DNA of 32,957 nucleotides from an uncultured Gemmiger sp. (GTDB lineage Bacteria; Bacillota; Clostridia; Oscillospirales; Ruminococcaceae), in NCBI GenBank assembly GCA_944388245.1, contig CALXIA010000024.1, forward strand, positions 1 to 32,957, given 5' to 3'. A program made the position numbers and the translations under genes. This document shows positions 8,156-17,179 of this stretch, in pieces. Each line of letters starts with the position of its first letter. Position 1 is the stretch's first letter. The notes beneath the pieces are model-generated. The model ran no database searches. It saw nothing but the letters and a program-made list of their open reading frames with translations, and was not told the origin of the DNA.

Positions 8156-9418
8156 ATGGGCATGACCATGACACAAAAGATCCTTGCCGCCCACGCAGGG
8201 CTGGACGAGGTCAAACCCGGCCAGCTGATCAACGCCCGGCTGGATCAGGTGCTGGGCAACGACATCACCACCCCGGTGGCGATCAACGAGTTTGAAAAGG
8301 CCGGATTCAACAGCGTGTTTGACAACGGCCGCATCAACATCGTGCTGGACCACTTTGTTCCCAACAAGGACATCAAGAGCGCCCAGCAGTCCAAGCAATG
8401 CCGGGAATTCGCCAATAAGTACGACATCATCAACTTCTTTGATGTGGGCAAGATGGGCATTGAACACGCGCTGCTGCCGGAGCAGGGCATCGTGACCGCC
8501 GGCGACTGCATCATCGGCGCGGACAGCCACACCTGCACCTATGGGGCGGTGGGGGCTTTCTCCACCGGCGTGGGCAGCACCGACATGGCCGCCGGCATGG
8601 CCACCGGCATGGCCTGGTTCAAGGTGCCCGCCGCCATCCGGTTCAACCTGACCGGCAAGCTGGGGCCCCGGGTCAGCGGCAAGGACGTGATCCTGCACAT
8701 CATCGGGATGATCGGGGTGGATGGCGCGCTGTACAAGAGCATGGAGTTCACCGGCCCCGGCGTGGCCAGCCTGTCGATGGATGACCGGCTGTGCATCTGC
8801 AACATGGCCATCGAAGCGGGCGCCAAGAACGGCATCTTCCCGGTGGACCAGGTGACGGTGGATTACCTGACCGGCCGCAGCCGCCGGGAGTGGAAGGTCT
8901 ACGAGGCCGATCCGGACGCCGAGTACGAAAAGACCATCGAGATCGATCTGGCGGCCATCGAGCCCACTGTTTCCTGGCCGCATCTGCCGGAGAACACCCA
9001 CACCGCCAAGGAGAGCGAGAGCATCGCCATCGACCAGGTGGTGATCGGCAGCTGCACCAACGGCCGGCTGGAGGACATGCAGGCCGCCTATGAGATCCTG
9101 AAGGGCAAGACCATTGCCCCGGGGGTGCGGGGCATCATCATCCCGGGCACCATGCAGGTGTACAAGACCTGTTTGCAGAACGGCTGGCTGGAGGCCTTCA
9201 TCGACGCAGGCTGCATCGTGTCCACCCCCACCTGCGGGCCCTGCCTGGGCGGATACATGGGCATTCTGGCGGAGGGCGAGCGGTGCATCTCCACCACCAA
9301 CCGGAACTTTGTGGGCCGCATGGGCCATGTAAAAAGCGAGGTCTATCTGGCCAGCCCCGCCACCGCCGCCGCCAGCGCGCTGACCGGCCACATCACCGAT
9401 CCCAGGGAGGTAGAATAA
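8156..9418 (+). CDS. leuC: 3-Isopropylmalate dehydratase large subunit
   Basis: This 420-residue subunit isomerises 2- to 3-isopropylmalate with LeuD. It carries [15 protein letters not shown] and the three iron-sulfur cluster cysteines: Cys300 in SCTNGR, and Cys360 and Cys363 in CGPCLGG. A 4Fe-4S cluster is therefore expected. The length suits the bacterial and archaeal LeuC family that pairs with short, separate small subunits. The ATG at 8156 has GAGGAG about 10 bases upstream; in-frame ATGs at 8162 and 8168 are alternatives. The gap after leuA (8109-8155) contains only a small GC-rich inverted repeat and the ribosome binding site. The stop abuts the leuD start. Confidence 0.95.
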   Translation: MGMTMTQKILAAHAGLDEVKPGQLINARLDQVLGNDITTPVAINEFEKAGFNSVFDNGRINIVLDHFVPNKDIKSAQQSKQCREFANKYDIINFFDVGKMGIEHALLPEQGIVTAGDCIIGADSHTCTYGAVGAFSTGVGSTDMAAGMATGMAWFKVPAAIRFNLTGKLGPRVSGKDVILHIIGMIGVDGALYKSMEFTGPGVASLSMDDRLCICNMAIEAGAKNGIFPVDQVTVDYLTGRSRREWKVYEADPDAEYEKTIEIDLAAIEPTVSWPHLPENTHTAKESESIAIDQVVIGSCTNGRLEDMQAAYEILKGKTIAPGVRGIIIPGTMQVYKTCLQNGWLEAFIDAGCIVSTPTCGPCLGGYMGILAEGERCISTTNRNFVGRMGHVKSEVYLASPATAAASALTGHITDPREVE

Positions 9419-9919
9419 ATGAACGCACAAGGCAGTGTTTTCAAGTATCCCGATAATGTGGATACCGACGTGATCATTCCCGCCCGGTATCTGAACAGCC
9501 AGGACGCGGCCGAACTGGCCCGCCACTGCATGGAGGACATCGACCCGGATTTCGTGAACAAGGTCAAGCCCGGCGACATCATGGTGGGCGGCTGGAACTT
9601 CGGCTGTGGCTCCAGCCGGGAGCACGCGCCCCTGGTCATCAAGACCAGCGGCGTCGCCTGCGTCATCGCCAAGAGTTTCGCCCGCATCTTCTACCGCAAC
9701 GCCATCAACATCGGTCTGCCCATTCTGGAGTGTGAGGCCGCGGTGGACGGCATCCAGGCGGGCGACGAGGTGGCGGTGGATTTTGACACCGGCGTGATCA
9801 CCAACCTGACCCGGGGTGAAAACTACCGGGCACAGCCCTTCCCGCCCTTTATCCAGGACATTATCCGGGCAGGCGGGCTTATGAACAGCATCCGGGAGAA
9901 AGGCGGGAACAAGGCATGA
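9419..9919 (+). CDS. leuD: 3-Isopropylmalate dehydratase small subunit
   Basis: The protein (166 aa) has the swivelling-domain motif GSSREHAP at residues 64-71, preceded by NFGC, and the [14 protein letters not shown]-terminal motif. It completes the dehydratase with LeuC. It begins on the base after the leuC stop, with AGGGAGG inside the end of leuC as ribosome binding site, and overlaps leuB by four bases (ATGA). The short length is that of the two-subunit isopropylmalate/homoaconitase family. Confidence 0.95.
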   Translation: MNAQGSVFKYPDNVDTDVIIPARYLNSQDAAELARHCMEDIDPDFVNKVKPGDIMVGGWNFGCGSSREHAPLVIKTSGVACVIAKSFARIFYRNAINIGLPILECEAAVDGIQAGDEVAVDFDTGVITNLTRGENYRAQPFPPFIQDIIRAGGLMNSIREKGGNKA

Positions 9920-10986
9920 ACAAGACGATCGCTGTGATCCGGGGGGATGGCATCGGCCCCGAGATCGTAAAGGAAGCTGTCAAGGTGCTGGACGCGGTGG
10001 CCGCCCGGCACGGCCATACCTTCACCTACGACGAGGTGGACATGGGCGGCGTGGCCATCGACAAATGGGGCGATCCCCTGCCCCAGGCCATGCTGGACAA
10101 GTGCCTGGCCTCCGACAGCGTGCTGCTGGGCGCGGTGGGCGGCCCCAAGTGGGAAGGTCTGCCCGGGCCTCAGCGGCCGGAAAAGGGCCTGTTGCGCCTG
10201 CGGGCGGGGATGGGGCTGTACTCCAACCTGCGCCCGGCCAAGCTGTGGCCCCAGCTGGCCGACGCCAGCCCGCTGAAACCCTCCATCGTGGAGAAGGGCA
10301 TCGACTTCATGGTGGTGCGGGAGCTGATCAGCGGCATCTATTTTGGCGAGCACAAGACGGTGGAACAGGACGGCGAGAAGGTGGCCACCGACGTGATGTT
10401 CTACGCGGAGCATGAGATCGAGCGGATCGGCCGTATCGCCTTTGAGACCGCCCGCAAGCGCCGCCGCAAGGTGACCTGCATCGACAAGGCCAACGTGCTG
10501 GATACCAGCCGGCTGTGGCGGGCGGTGATGCACCGGCTGCAGCCCGAATATCCGGATGTGGCCTATTCCGAGATGTTCGTGGACAACGCCGCCATGCAGA
10601 TCGTCAAGGATCCCAGCCAGTTTGACGTGATCGTGACCGGCAACATGTTCGGGGACATTCTGTCCGACGAGGCCAGCATGATCACCGGCAGCATCGGCAT
10701 GATCCCCTCCTCCAGCCTGGGGGACGGCACCCGGGGCATGTACGAGCCGATCCACGGATCCGCCCCCGATATCGCCGGGCAGGACAAGGCCAACCCCATC
10801 GGCACCATCCTGTCCGCCGCCATGATGCTGCGGTACAGCTTTGACATGGCCGCCGAGACGGACGAGATCGAGGCCGCGGTGAACAAGGCCCTGAACGACG
10901 GGCTGCGCACCGCCGACATGATGGCGGAGGGCTGCACCCTGGTGGGCTGCGCCGCCATGGGCGACGCCATCGTGGCCCGCCTGTAA
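9916..10986 (+). CDS. leuB: 3-Isopropylmalate dehydrogenase
   Basis: This enzyme (356 aa) oxidises and decarboxylates 3-isopropylmalate with NAD to give 2-oxoisocaproate. It has the N-terminal [12 protein letters not shown], substrate-binding [11 protein letters not shown], and metal-binding aspartates Asp223, Asp247 and Asp251 in DNAAMQ and GDILSDEAS. The NAD-site [18 protein letters not shown] near the C-terminus selects isopropylmalate over isocitrate dehydrogenase. It is the last gene of the leucine operon, followed by a terminator. The final transamination enzyme is not in this window. Confidence 0.96.
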   Translation: MNKTIAVIRGDGIGPEIVKEAVKVLDAVAARHGHTFTYDEVDMGGVAIDKWGDPLPQAMLDKCLASDSVLLGAVGGPKWEGLPGPQRPEKGLLRLRAGMGLYSNLRPAKLWPQLADASPLKPSIVEKGIDFMVVRELISGIYFGEHKTVEQDGEKVATDVMFYAEHEIERIGRIAFETARKRRRKVTCIDKANVLDTSRLWRAVMHRLQPEYPDVAYSEMFVDNAAMQIVKDPSQFDVIVTGNMFGDILSDEASMITGSIGMIPSSSLGDGTRGMYEPIHGSAPDIAGQDKANPIGTILSAAMMLRYSFDMAAETDEIEAAVNKALNDGLRTADMMAEGCTLVGCAAMGDAIVARL

Positions 10987-11006
10987 AAATCCCTATAGAA
11001 ATCCGC

Positions 11007-11042
11007 AATCGGGAAGCGCGCGGCGCTTCCCGATTTTGTTTT
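11007..11042 (+). terminator. Terminator of the leuACDB operon
   Basis: The arms AATCGGGAAGCGC and GCGCTTCCCGATT form a 13-pair stem with a three-base spacer and are followed by a T-rich tract (TTGTTTT). Confidence 0.9.
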
Positions 11043-11069
11043 ACGCATCCGGGGCGGGTGTGGTATAAT
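11041..11069 (+). promoter_or_regulatory. Promoter of the yaaA-bcp-alkD cassette
   Basis: A perfect TATAAT at 11064-11069 is preceded by TGTGG, and a weak -35 (TTACGC, 11041-11046) lies 17 bases upstream, touching the leu terminator tail. The -10 is convincing; the -35 is poor. Confidence 0.65.
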
Positions 11070-11132
11070 AAAGAAACCACACCGGCCGGTTTTGCCCCGG
11101 TGTGTTGCCAATCACATGCCAGGAGGGCGCCT

Positions 11133-11879
11133 ATGGAAATGCTGATCTCCCCCGCGAAGAAGATGCGGGTGGACGCCGACAGCCTGCCGCCGCTGGGGCA
11201 GCCGGCGTTCCTTGCCGACGCGAAGCGGCTGTTGGCGGAACTGCGGGCATTGCCCGAGGACCGGCTGCGGAGCCTGTGGGGCTGCAGCGAAACGCTGGCA
11301 GCGCTGAACCGGGACCGGCTGCGCACCGCCGATCTGGACCGGGCGCAGACCCCGGCCATTCTGGCCTACGAAGGGATCCAGTACCAGTATATGGCCCCGC
11401 AGGTGATGGAGACCGGGCAGCTGGATTACATCCAGGCTCATCTGCGCATCCTGTCCGGTCTGTACGGGGTGCTGCGGCCCTTTGACGGGGTGATCCCCTA
11501 CCGGCTGGAGATGCAGGCCCGGCTGGCGGTGGACGGGCAGCGCGACCTGTACGGATTCTGGGGCGGCCGGCTGGCGGATCATCTGGCCGGCGAGACCGAC
11601 TGTCTGCTGGATCTGGCGTCCAGGGAGTACAGCCGGGCGGTGCGCCCCCATCTGCCGGCGGGCATGCGCTGGGTGGAGTGCCGTTTTGTCACCCGCAAGG
11701 GGGACAAGCTGGTGGAAAAGGCCACCCTGTGCAAGATGGCGCGGGGGCGGATGGTGCGTTTTCTGGTCGAGACCGGCGCCCAAACGCCGGAGGATGCCCG
11801 GGGATTCTGCGACCTGGGTTTTCAATACAGCGCCGCGGATTCGCGGCCGGATCAACTGACCTTTATCAAGGAGGACTGA
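11133..11879 (+). CDS. yaaA: YaaA-family (DUF328/UPF0246) peroxide stress protein
   Basis: The protein (248 aa) opens with MEMLISPAKKMR and contains AILAYEGIQYQYM, RILSGLYGVLRPFDGVIPYRLEM and the C-terminal GF.YS..S....LTF pattern, the usual conserved blocks of the YaaA family. In E. coli YaaA limits free iron and DNA damage under peroxide stress, and members bind DNA. Start choice: the ATG at 11133 has AGGAGG six bases upstream. It heads a tight three-gene unit with a peroxiredoxin and a DNA repair glycosylase, consistent with an oxidative-damage role here, though the molecular activity of the family remains incompletely defined. Confidence 0.92.
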   Translation: MEMLISPAKKMRVDADSLPPLGQPAFLADAKRLLAELRALPEDRLRSLWGCSETLAALNRDRLRTADLDRAQTPAILAYEGIQYQYMAPQVMETGQLDYIQAHLRILSGLYGVLRPFDGVIPYRLEMQARLAVDGQRDLYGFWGGRLADHLAGETDCLLDLASREYSRAVRPHLPAGMRWVECRFVTRKGDKLVEKATLCKMARGRMVRFLVETGAQTPEDARGFCDLGFQYSAADSRPDQLTFIKED

Positions 11880-11882
11880 ACT

Positions 11883-12341
11883 ATGCTGGAAGTGGGAACC
11901 AAAGCGCCGGACTTCACCCTGCCGGACAAAAACGGCAACCCGGTATCCCTATCGGATTTTTCGGGCAAGCGGGTAGTGTTGTATTTCTATCCCAAGGACA
12001 ACACCCCCGGCTGCACCCGTCAGGCCTGCGCCTTTGCCCAGAACTACCAGGCGTTCCGGGATCTGGGGGTGGAGGTGATCGGGGTGAGCAAGGATTCCGT
12101 GGCCTCGCACGAGAAGTTCGCCGCCAAATACGAACTGCCCTTTATCCTGCTGGCCGACCCGGATTTGACGGTGTTGCAGGCCTACGATGTATGGAAAGAG
12201 AAAAAGCTGTACGGCAAGGTGAGCATGGGGGTCGTGCGCAGCACCTATGTGATCGGGCCGGACGGGGTGATTGAAAAGGTCATGCCCAAGGTGAAGCCGG
12301 ACACCAACGCCGCCGAGATCCTGGCCTGGCTGCAAAAATGA
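11883..12341 (+). CDS. bcp: Thiol peroxidase, Bcp/PrxQ peroxiredoxin
   Basis: The protein (152 aa) is a small thioredoxin-fold peroxidase reducing hydrogen peroxide and organic peroxides. The peroxidatic Cys44 lies in the TPGCT motif and Cys49 five residues later matches the resolving cysteine of atypical two-cysteine PrxQ enzymes. The KAPDFTLPD N-terminus and STYVIGPDG stretch are family-typical. It starts three bases after yaaA, with AAGGAGG at the end of that gene, and overlaps the next gene by four bases. The electron donor is presumably thioredoxin and is not encoded here. Confidence 0.95.
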   Translation: MLEVGTKAPDFTLPDKNGNPVSLSDFSGKRVVLYFYPKDNTPGCTRQACAFAQNYQAFRDLGVEVIGVSKDSVASHEKFAAKYELPFILLADPDLTVLQAYDVWKEKKLYGKVSMGVVRSTYVIGPDGVIEKVMPKVKPDTNAAEILAWLQK

Positions 12342-13027
12342 CGCCGGACGATATCCCGGCTCGGCTGCAGGCGCTGGCCGACCCGGAGTACAAAACCTTT
12401 CAATCGGCGCTGATGCCCACCATCGACCCGGACCGGGTGCTGGGGGTGCGGATGCCCGCGCTGCGCCAGCTGGCCCGCCAGCTGCGGGGCAGCGACGCGG
12501 CCCGGGCCTTTATGGCCCGGCTGCCTCACGCCCTGTATGAGGAAAACAATCTGCACGGGTTGCTGCTCTGCGCCGAGCCGGACTATGACAAAACGGTGGC
12601 GGAACTGGACCGGTTTCTGCCCTGCGTGGACAACTGGGCCACCTGCGATCTCATGAGCCCGCGGGCCTTTCGCGCCCGGCCCGGGGCGCTGCCCGGCCAG
12701 ACCCGGCGCTGGATGGCCGATCCCCACCCTTACACCGTCCGGTTCGGGGTGGGAGTGCTGCTGCGCTGGTATCTGGACGATCCCTGGTTCGCGCCCGCCC
12801 AGCTGGAATGGGCGGCGGCGGTCTGCTGTGAGGAATACTATGTGAACATGATGGTCGCCTGGTATTTCGCCACCGCGCTGGCCAAACAGTATCCGGCCGC
12901 CCTGCCCTGGCTGGAACAGCGCCGGCTGCCCCGCTGGGTGCACAACAAGACCATCCAAAAGGCGGTGGAGAGTTACCGGGTCAGCCCGGAACACAAGCAG
13001 ACGCTGCGGGCGCTGCGCTGGAAATGA
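12338..13027 (+). CDS. AlkD-like DNA alkylation repair protein
   Basis: This 229-residue helical protein matches the AlkC/AlkD HEAT-like repeat family: LGVRMPALRQLARQL near residue 35, EENNLHGLLL, the CVDNWATCDLMSPRAF block around 96-112 and WVHNKTIQKAVESYRV near the end. Family members remove bulky or cationic alkylated bases such as 3-methyladenine or 7-methylguanine without flipping them. The W-x-x-CD motif contains the conserved aspartate used in catalysis by AlkD-type enzymes. ATGA overlap with bcp indicates coupled translation with the peroxiredoxin. Confidence 0.88.
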   Translation: MTPDDIPARLQALADPEYKTFQSALMPTIDPDRVLGVRMPALRQLARQLRGSDAARAFMARLPHALYEENNLHGLLLCAEPDYDKTVAELDRFLPCVDNWATCDLMSPRAFRARPGALPGQTRRWMADPHPYTVRFGVGVLLRWYLDDPWFAPAQLEWAAAVCCEEYYVNMMVAWYFATALAKQYPAALPWLEQRRLPRWVHNKTIQKAVESYRVSPEHKQTLRALRWK

Positions 13028-13036
13028 CCGAGCAAC

Positions 13037-13076
13037 AACGGCCGCGGGGGCTTTGCGCAAAGCCCCCGCGGCCGTT
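13037..13076. terminator. Bidirectional terminator between alkD-like gene and sbcC
   Basis: A perfect 40-base palindrome (two 20-base arms meeting at TTTGC/GCAAA) lies between convergent genes. On the plus strand it runs into TTTCGTCGTTTT; the minus-strand tail is less T-rich. Confidence 0.85.
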
Positions 13077-13084
13077 TCGTCGTT

Positions 13085-15856
13085 TTATCCGTCCAGCACG
13101 ATCTCCACCCGGCTGCCGCCGGTGCGCTCCTTGGTGACCCGGATCTGCCGGTCGATGCGGTCCTTCAGTTCGGCCACATGGGAGATGATCCCCACCAGCC
13201 GGTCCCCCTCGGTCAGATCCTCCAGCGCCCGGATGGCCTGCCGCAGCGCCTCCTCGTCCAGGGAGCCGAATCCCTCGTCCACAAACATGCTCTCCAGCCG
13301 GATCCCGCCGGCGGCGCTCTGGATCTCGTCCGCCAGCCCCAGCGCCAGGCAGAGGGACGCCTGGAAAGACTCCCCGCCGGACAGGCTGCGCACGCTGCGC
13401 CGGCTGCCGTTGTAGTGGTCGATCACGTCCAGTTCCAGGCCGGTCTGGCTGCGGTTGTTGCCCGCCTGCGCCTGGCGGGCCAGTTCGTACTGGCCGCCGC
13501 TCATCACCATGAAACGGGTGTTGGCCCGGGCCACGATCCGGTCAAAGCAGGCGGTCTGCACCCAGGTCTCCAGCATGATCTTCTCCCGGCCGGGCAGGTT
13601 GCCGTTGGCGGTGTTGGCCAGCGTTCGCACCCAGCCCCAGCGCGCTTCGGTCTCCGCCAGCCCCTCGCCCTGCCGGCGGATGCCCGCCTCCTGCTGGCGG
13701 TTGTTGTGCAGCCGGGCGGCCAGCGCCGCGGCCGCCGTGTCCTGCTCCGCCTGTTCGGCGCTCAGGCGGCGGCAGCTCTCCTCCTCGGCCTTCAGTTCCA
13801 GGGCGGGCGCCTGTGCCAGCTGGGTTTCGGCCTGCTGCAGCTGCCCGGCCAGGGTGTCGCAGGCCGTCTGCGCGGCCTGGCAGGCCCGGGTCGCCTGCTC
13901 CTGCCGGCGCTGCAACTCCTCCTTTTCGGTCAGCGCCCCGGCCAGGGCCTGTTCGGCGGCCTGCCGCCCCGGATACGGCAGCGCCTGCTCCAGCCGGGTC
14001 ACCGCTTCTGTGGCGGCGGCCTGGCGGGCGGCCAGTTCCTCCCGTTCCCGGGCCAGCCGCTCGATCTCCCCGCTCAGCCGGCGGCAGGTCTCCTCCCGGG
14101 CGGGCAGGCCGGCGTTCAGCTGTTCCCACCGCTGCTGCCGCGCCTGCTGGGCCTGGGCCTCGTCCTCCAGGCGGGCGGCCAGATAGGCGGTCTCCTGCCG
14201 CGCCTGGGCCAGCAGCGCCACCGCGCGGGCCGGATCGTCGCTGCCCAGCAGCCGCAGACACTGGGTCTTCGCCTCCTGCTGCAGCGCGTCCAGCGTGCCT
14301 TTCCGGTCGGCCGCCTGGCTGCCGGCCCGGGCCGCGGCTTCCTCCGCCTGGTTGGCGGCCACGCGAGCCTTTTCCACCTGCGCTTCGGTGGGGGCCTGCT
14401 CCCCCGCCCGGGCCGGACAGGGATGCTCCCGCGCGCCACAGACCGGGCAGGGCTCACCGGGCTGCAGCCCGGCGGCCAGGATCCCCGCCTGCTCATCCAG
14501 AAACGCCCGGTTCAGCCGCATGTGGGCCAGCCGGGCGCTCTCGGCCCCCCGCTGGGCCTGCAGATAGGCCTCGGCCGCCTGGGCATGCTGCTTTTTTGCC
14601 CGCCGGCAGCCGTCCAGCCGGGCGTTCAGTTCGTCCAGTTCCCGGCGGCGGCGGTCGTTCTCCTGCTGCCGGGCGCGCACCTTCTCCCGCTTTGCCGCGC
14701 TGTCCCGCAGGGTCTCCCGCTCGGCCTGTTCCGCCTGCAGGCGGGCCTGCTCCCCGGCCAGGGCTTCGCTCTGTTTCCGGGTACTGGCCTGGTTTTCCGC
14801 CAGGCGGGCCTGCTGCGCCCGGGCGTTGGCGCGGGCCTGCTCCAGTTCTCCGTACCGGGGCAGCTGAGCCCGGATCCCCTCGGCCAGGGCGGCCAGTTCC
14901 TCCTGCCGGGGGCGGGTGGCTTCCGTTTCCCGCAGCGCCGCCTGGCACCGGGCCAGTTCCGCCCGGGCGGCGGGCAGCCGCGCCTGGCAATCCGCCTGCG
15001 CGGCGCGCAGCCGGGCCAGCTGCCGGGCCTGGCCCAGCCGGGCCGAGGCCTCGGCCAGCGCCTGGGCGGGGGCCTGCCTGCGCGCGGTCAGGGCGGTTTG
15101 CGCCGCCTCGTCCTCCCGGATCAGCTGCCCGGCCAGCGCCAGCAGATCCGGCAGCGGGGGCGGCTGGGCGGCGGCGGCCTCCAGCCGGGCGGTGAGCGGA
15201 TGCTCGGGCGGGCAGGCCAGGGCGGCGGCGTACTGGCGGATGCTGCTCCGCAACTGTTCGCAGCGGGCGCCCAGCGCCCCCGACTCGGCCTTGAGCCGAT
15301 CCTGCAGCAGCTGGTAGGGCTTTGTCTGAAAAATCTGCCGGAAGATGGCCTTGCGATCCTCGGTGGAGGCCAGCAGCAGCTTCTGGAATTCCCCCTGGGC
15401 GATCATGGCGATGCGGCAGAACTGGCTGCGGTCCAGCCCGATGATCCGGGTCACCTCCGCCGTCACGTCCCGGGTGCGGGTGCAGACCCGCCCGTCCGGG
15501 TAGTACAGTTCCGCCTCGGCCCGCTGCACCGCCATTCCGCCGCCCCGCAGGGCCGGGCGCTGGTACTCCGGATTGCGGCGCACCCGGTAGACCTGCCCCC
15601 CATAGGAAAAGGTCAGATCCACCTCGGTGGGGGTGCCGGGATCGGCGTACTGGCTGCGCAGCATCGAGACCTCCCGGCTGCCGCCGCTGGGTTCCCCGTA
15701 CAGCGCGTAGGTGATGGCGTCGAACAGGGTGGTCTTGCCCGCGCCGGTATCGCCGGTGATCAGATACAAGCCCCGCCGCCCCAGCGAAGCCAGATCCAGC
15801 TCCGTGGTGCCCGCGTAGGGGCCGAACGCGCGGATCACAAGTTTCAGCGGTCTCAT
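13085..15856 (-). CDS. sbcC: Exonuclease SbcC, SMC-like ATPase
   Basis: This is a 923-aa ATPase partner of SbcD. Walker A GDTGAGKTT is at residues 35-43. A long Ala/Glu/Gln/Arg-rich coiled coil follows, interrupted by the zinc hook CPVC at 470-473. The C-terminal half has the ABC signature LSGGESFQ at about 823 and Walker B/D-loop FVDEGFGSLD at about 855-868. The complex opens DNA ends and cleaves hairpins at palindromes. Start choice: the ATG at 15856 gives MRPLKLVIRAFGPY, the conserved N-terminus, and overlaps the sbcD stop as ATGA. Slightly shorter than the E. coli protein, within normal range. Confidence 0.97.
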   Translation of the reverse strand: MRPLKLVIRAFGPYAGTTELDLASLGRRGLYLITGDTGAGKTTLFDAITYALYGEPSGGSREVSMLRSQYADPGTPTEVDLTFSYGGQVYRVRRNPEYQRPALRGGGMAVQRAEAELYYPDGRVCTRTRDVTAEVTRIIGLDRSQFCRIAMIAQGEFQKLLLASTEDRKAIFRQIFQTKPYQLLQDRLKAESGALGARCEQLRSSIRQYAAALACPPEHPLTARLEAAAAQPPPLPDLLALAGQLIREDEAAQTALTARRQAPAQALAEASARLGQARQLARLRAAQADCQARLPAARAELARCQAALRETEATRPRQEELAALAEGIRAQLPRYGELEQARANARAQQARLAENQASTRKQSEALAGEQARLQAEQAERETLRDSAAKREKVRARQQENDRRRRELDELNARLDGCRRAKKQHAQAAEAYLQAQRGAESARLAHMRLNRAFLDEQAGILAAGLQPGEPCPVCGAREHPCPARAGEQAPTEAQVEKARVAANQAEEAAARAGSQAADRKGTLDALQQEAKTQCLRLLGSDDPARAVALLAQARQETAYLAARLEDEAQAQQARQQRWEQLNAGLPAREETCRRLSGEIERLAREREELAARQAAATEAVTRLEQALPYPGRQAAEQALAGALTEKEELQRRQEQATRACQAAQTACDTLAGQLQQAETQLAQAPALELKAEEESCRRLSAEQAEQDTAAAALAARLHNNRQQEAGIRRQGEGLAETEARWGWVRTLANTANGNLPGREKIMLETWVQTACFDRIVARANTRFMVMSGGQYELARQAQAGNNRSQTGLELDVIDHYNGSRRSVRSLSGGESFQASLCLALGLADEIQSAAGGIRLESMFVDEGFGSLDEEALRQAIRALEDLTEGDRLVGIISHVAELKDRIDRQIRVTKERTGGSRVEIVLDG

Positions 15857-16992
15857 GCCTGTCCCTCCCACACGGTTTCGATCAATTCCCGCATAAGATC
15901 GGTCTGTTCCTCGCTCATGGGCTGCCCGTTCTGCTTTTCGTACAGTTCGGCAAACAGCTCCAGCGGGGTCTTCTGCTCGGTTTTGGGCAGCTGGGCGTCC
16001 CACAGCCCGGCCCGGGTGCGGGCGTTGTCGTAGTCCAGCCGCAGCAGATTGTGGTAGATCACCCGCAGCTTGCCCACCGCGTCGGGGATGTCCTCCTCGT
16101 CGGTGAGGGTGATGTGCAGATAGTCCTCCGTATAGGAGGTGCCCTCGTAAAAGCTGCGCAGGGTAAGTTCCTCATAGCGCCCCCGCAGTTCCACCAGTTC
16201 CCGCAGCGGGGTCAGCGGCCGGGTGCGCACCGTGACCTGCCCTTTTTCGGCCAGTTCCACCACCGTGACCGACTTGGTCTGCCCCGCCTCGGAAAAAGAG
16301 TATTTCAGCGGGCTGCCACAGTACCGCAGGGCGGGCCGGCCCGCCGCCTGGGGGCCATGCAGGTGCCCCAGCGCCACATAGTCAAAGGGATCGAACACCG
16401 CCGCGTCCACATTGTCGCTTCCCCCCACCGACAACTCCTCCGAATCGCAGCGGGCCGCCCCGGTGACAAACTGATGGGTGACCAGCACGCTGCGCCGGGC
16501 CGGGTCGGGTGCCATGGCCTCCACCGCGGCGCGTATCGCGTCGGTATAGCCGGCGATCTCCCGTTCCGGGAAAAACCGGCGCACCCCGGCGGGCTTGACA
16601 AACGGCAGCAGATACACATCCACCGGGCCGTACTCGTCGGTGAGGGTCACCGGCTCCACCCGCCCGTCGTAGACCGGGGCCATATACACCCGGCTGGCCC
16701 GCATGAGCCGCCCGCCGAACGCGATCCGCTCGGGGGAGTCGTGGTTGCCGCTGATCACAAACACCGGCGTTTGCCGCCCGGCCAGCTGCGCAAGAAATTC
16801 ATCAAACAGCTGAACCGCCTCGGCGGGAGGCACCGGTTTGTCGTACACGTCGCCGGCGATGAGCACCGCGTCGGGGCGCTCGTCGTCCAGAATGGCCAGG
16901 ATGCGCCGCAGAATCTCCCGCTGGTCCTCCAGCAGGGACTGCTCGCACAGCCGTTTTCCCAGATGCAGATCGGAAAGATGAAACAGTTTCAT
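15853..16992 (-). CDS. sbcD: Exonuclease SbcD, metallophosphoesterase subunit
   Basis: The protein (379 aa) holds the Mre11-like nuclease motifs: Asp8 and His10 in LSDLHLGK, Asp48 in IAGDVYDK, Asn83 and His84 in SGNHDS, VTHQF, and GHLHGPQ. It is the manganese-dependent nuclease of the SbcCD complex. Start choice: the ATG at 16992 has AAGGAG five bases upstream, and this gives MKLFHLSDLH, the standard N-terminus. It is the first gene of a two-gene operon with sbcC, behind its own promoter. Confidence 0.97.
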   Translation of the reverse strand: MKLFHLSDLHLGKRLCEQSLLEDQREILRRILAILDDERPDAVLIAGDVYDKPVPPAEAVQLFDEFLAQLAGRQTPVFVISGNHDSPERIAFGGRLMRASRVYMAPVYDGRVEPVTLTDEYGPVDVYLLPFVKPAGVRRFFPEREIAGYTDAIRAAVEAMAPDPARRSVLVTHQFVTGAARCDSEELSVGGSDNVDAAVFDPFDYVALGHLHGPQAAGRPALRYCGSPLKYSFSEAGQTKSVTVVELAEKGQVTVRTRPLTPLRELVELRGRYEELTLRSFYEGTSYTEDYLHITLTDEEDIPDAVGKLRVIYHNLLRLDYDNARTRAGLWDAQLPKTEQKTPLELFAELYEKQNGQPMSEEQTDLMRELIETVWEGQA

Positions 16993-17046
16993 GGCGTCTC
17001 CTTCGGTTGCGGCGGCCGGGGCGGCCGCGTTGCGTTTCCTTTTGTA

Positions 17047-17075
17047 ATTGTAGCACACCCCCTTTGCCGTGACAA
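17047..17075 (-). promoter_or_regulatory. Promoter of sbcDC
   Basis: On the minus strand TTGTCA (17075-17070) and TACAAT (17052-17047) are 17 bases apart, a good housekeeping promoter, about 55 bases before sbcD. Confidence 0.8.
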
Positions 17076-17143
17076 CCAAACGCCCTGCATGGAGCGGCGG
17101 AATCCCGCACAGGTGTAAAATTTTCGGGATGTGGTTTTTTCTG

Positions 17144-17172
17144 TTGACAAACCGGCGCATTTTCGATAAACT
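17144..17172 (+). promoter_or_regulatory. Promoter of the speD leader
   Basis: TTGACA at 17144-17149 and TAAACT at 17167-17172 are 17 bases apart. Transcription would start near 17180, at the 5' side of the predicted structured leader. A second candidate, TTGATT (17304) with TTATAA (17327), and an extended -10 TGCTATATA (17414-17422) lie inside the AT-rich leader, so the actual start is not certain. Confidence 0.7.
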
Positions 17173-17179
17173 TTAAGCA

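Noticed and set aside
13700..15200. Repeats or low-complexity array in the middle of sbcC
   Set aside because: The repetitive look comes from the Ala/Glu/Gln/Arg coiled coil encoded with GC-rich codons, interrupted by a normal zinc hook.
13178..16033. A 951-codon open frame opposite sbcC
   Set aside because: It is antisense to a gene with complete SbcC motifs and its product is a Gly/Leu/Gln/Arg repeat-like sequence; third-position GC bias explains the lack of stops.
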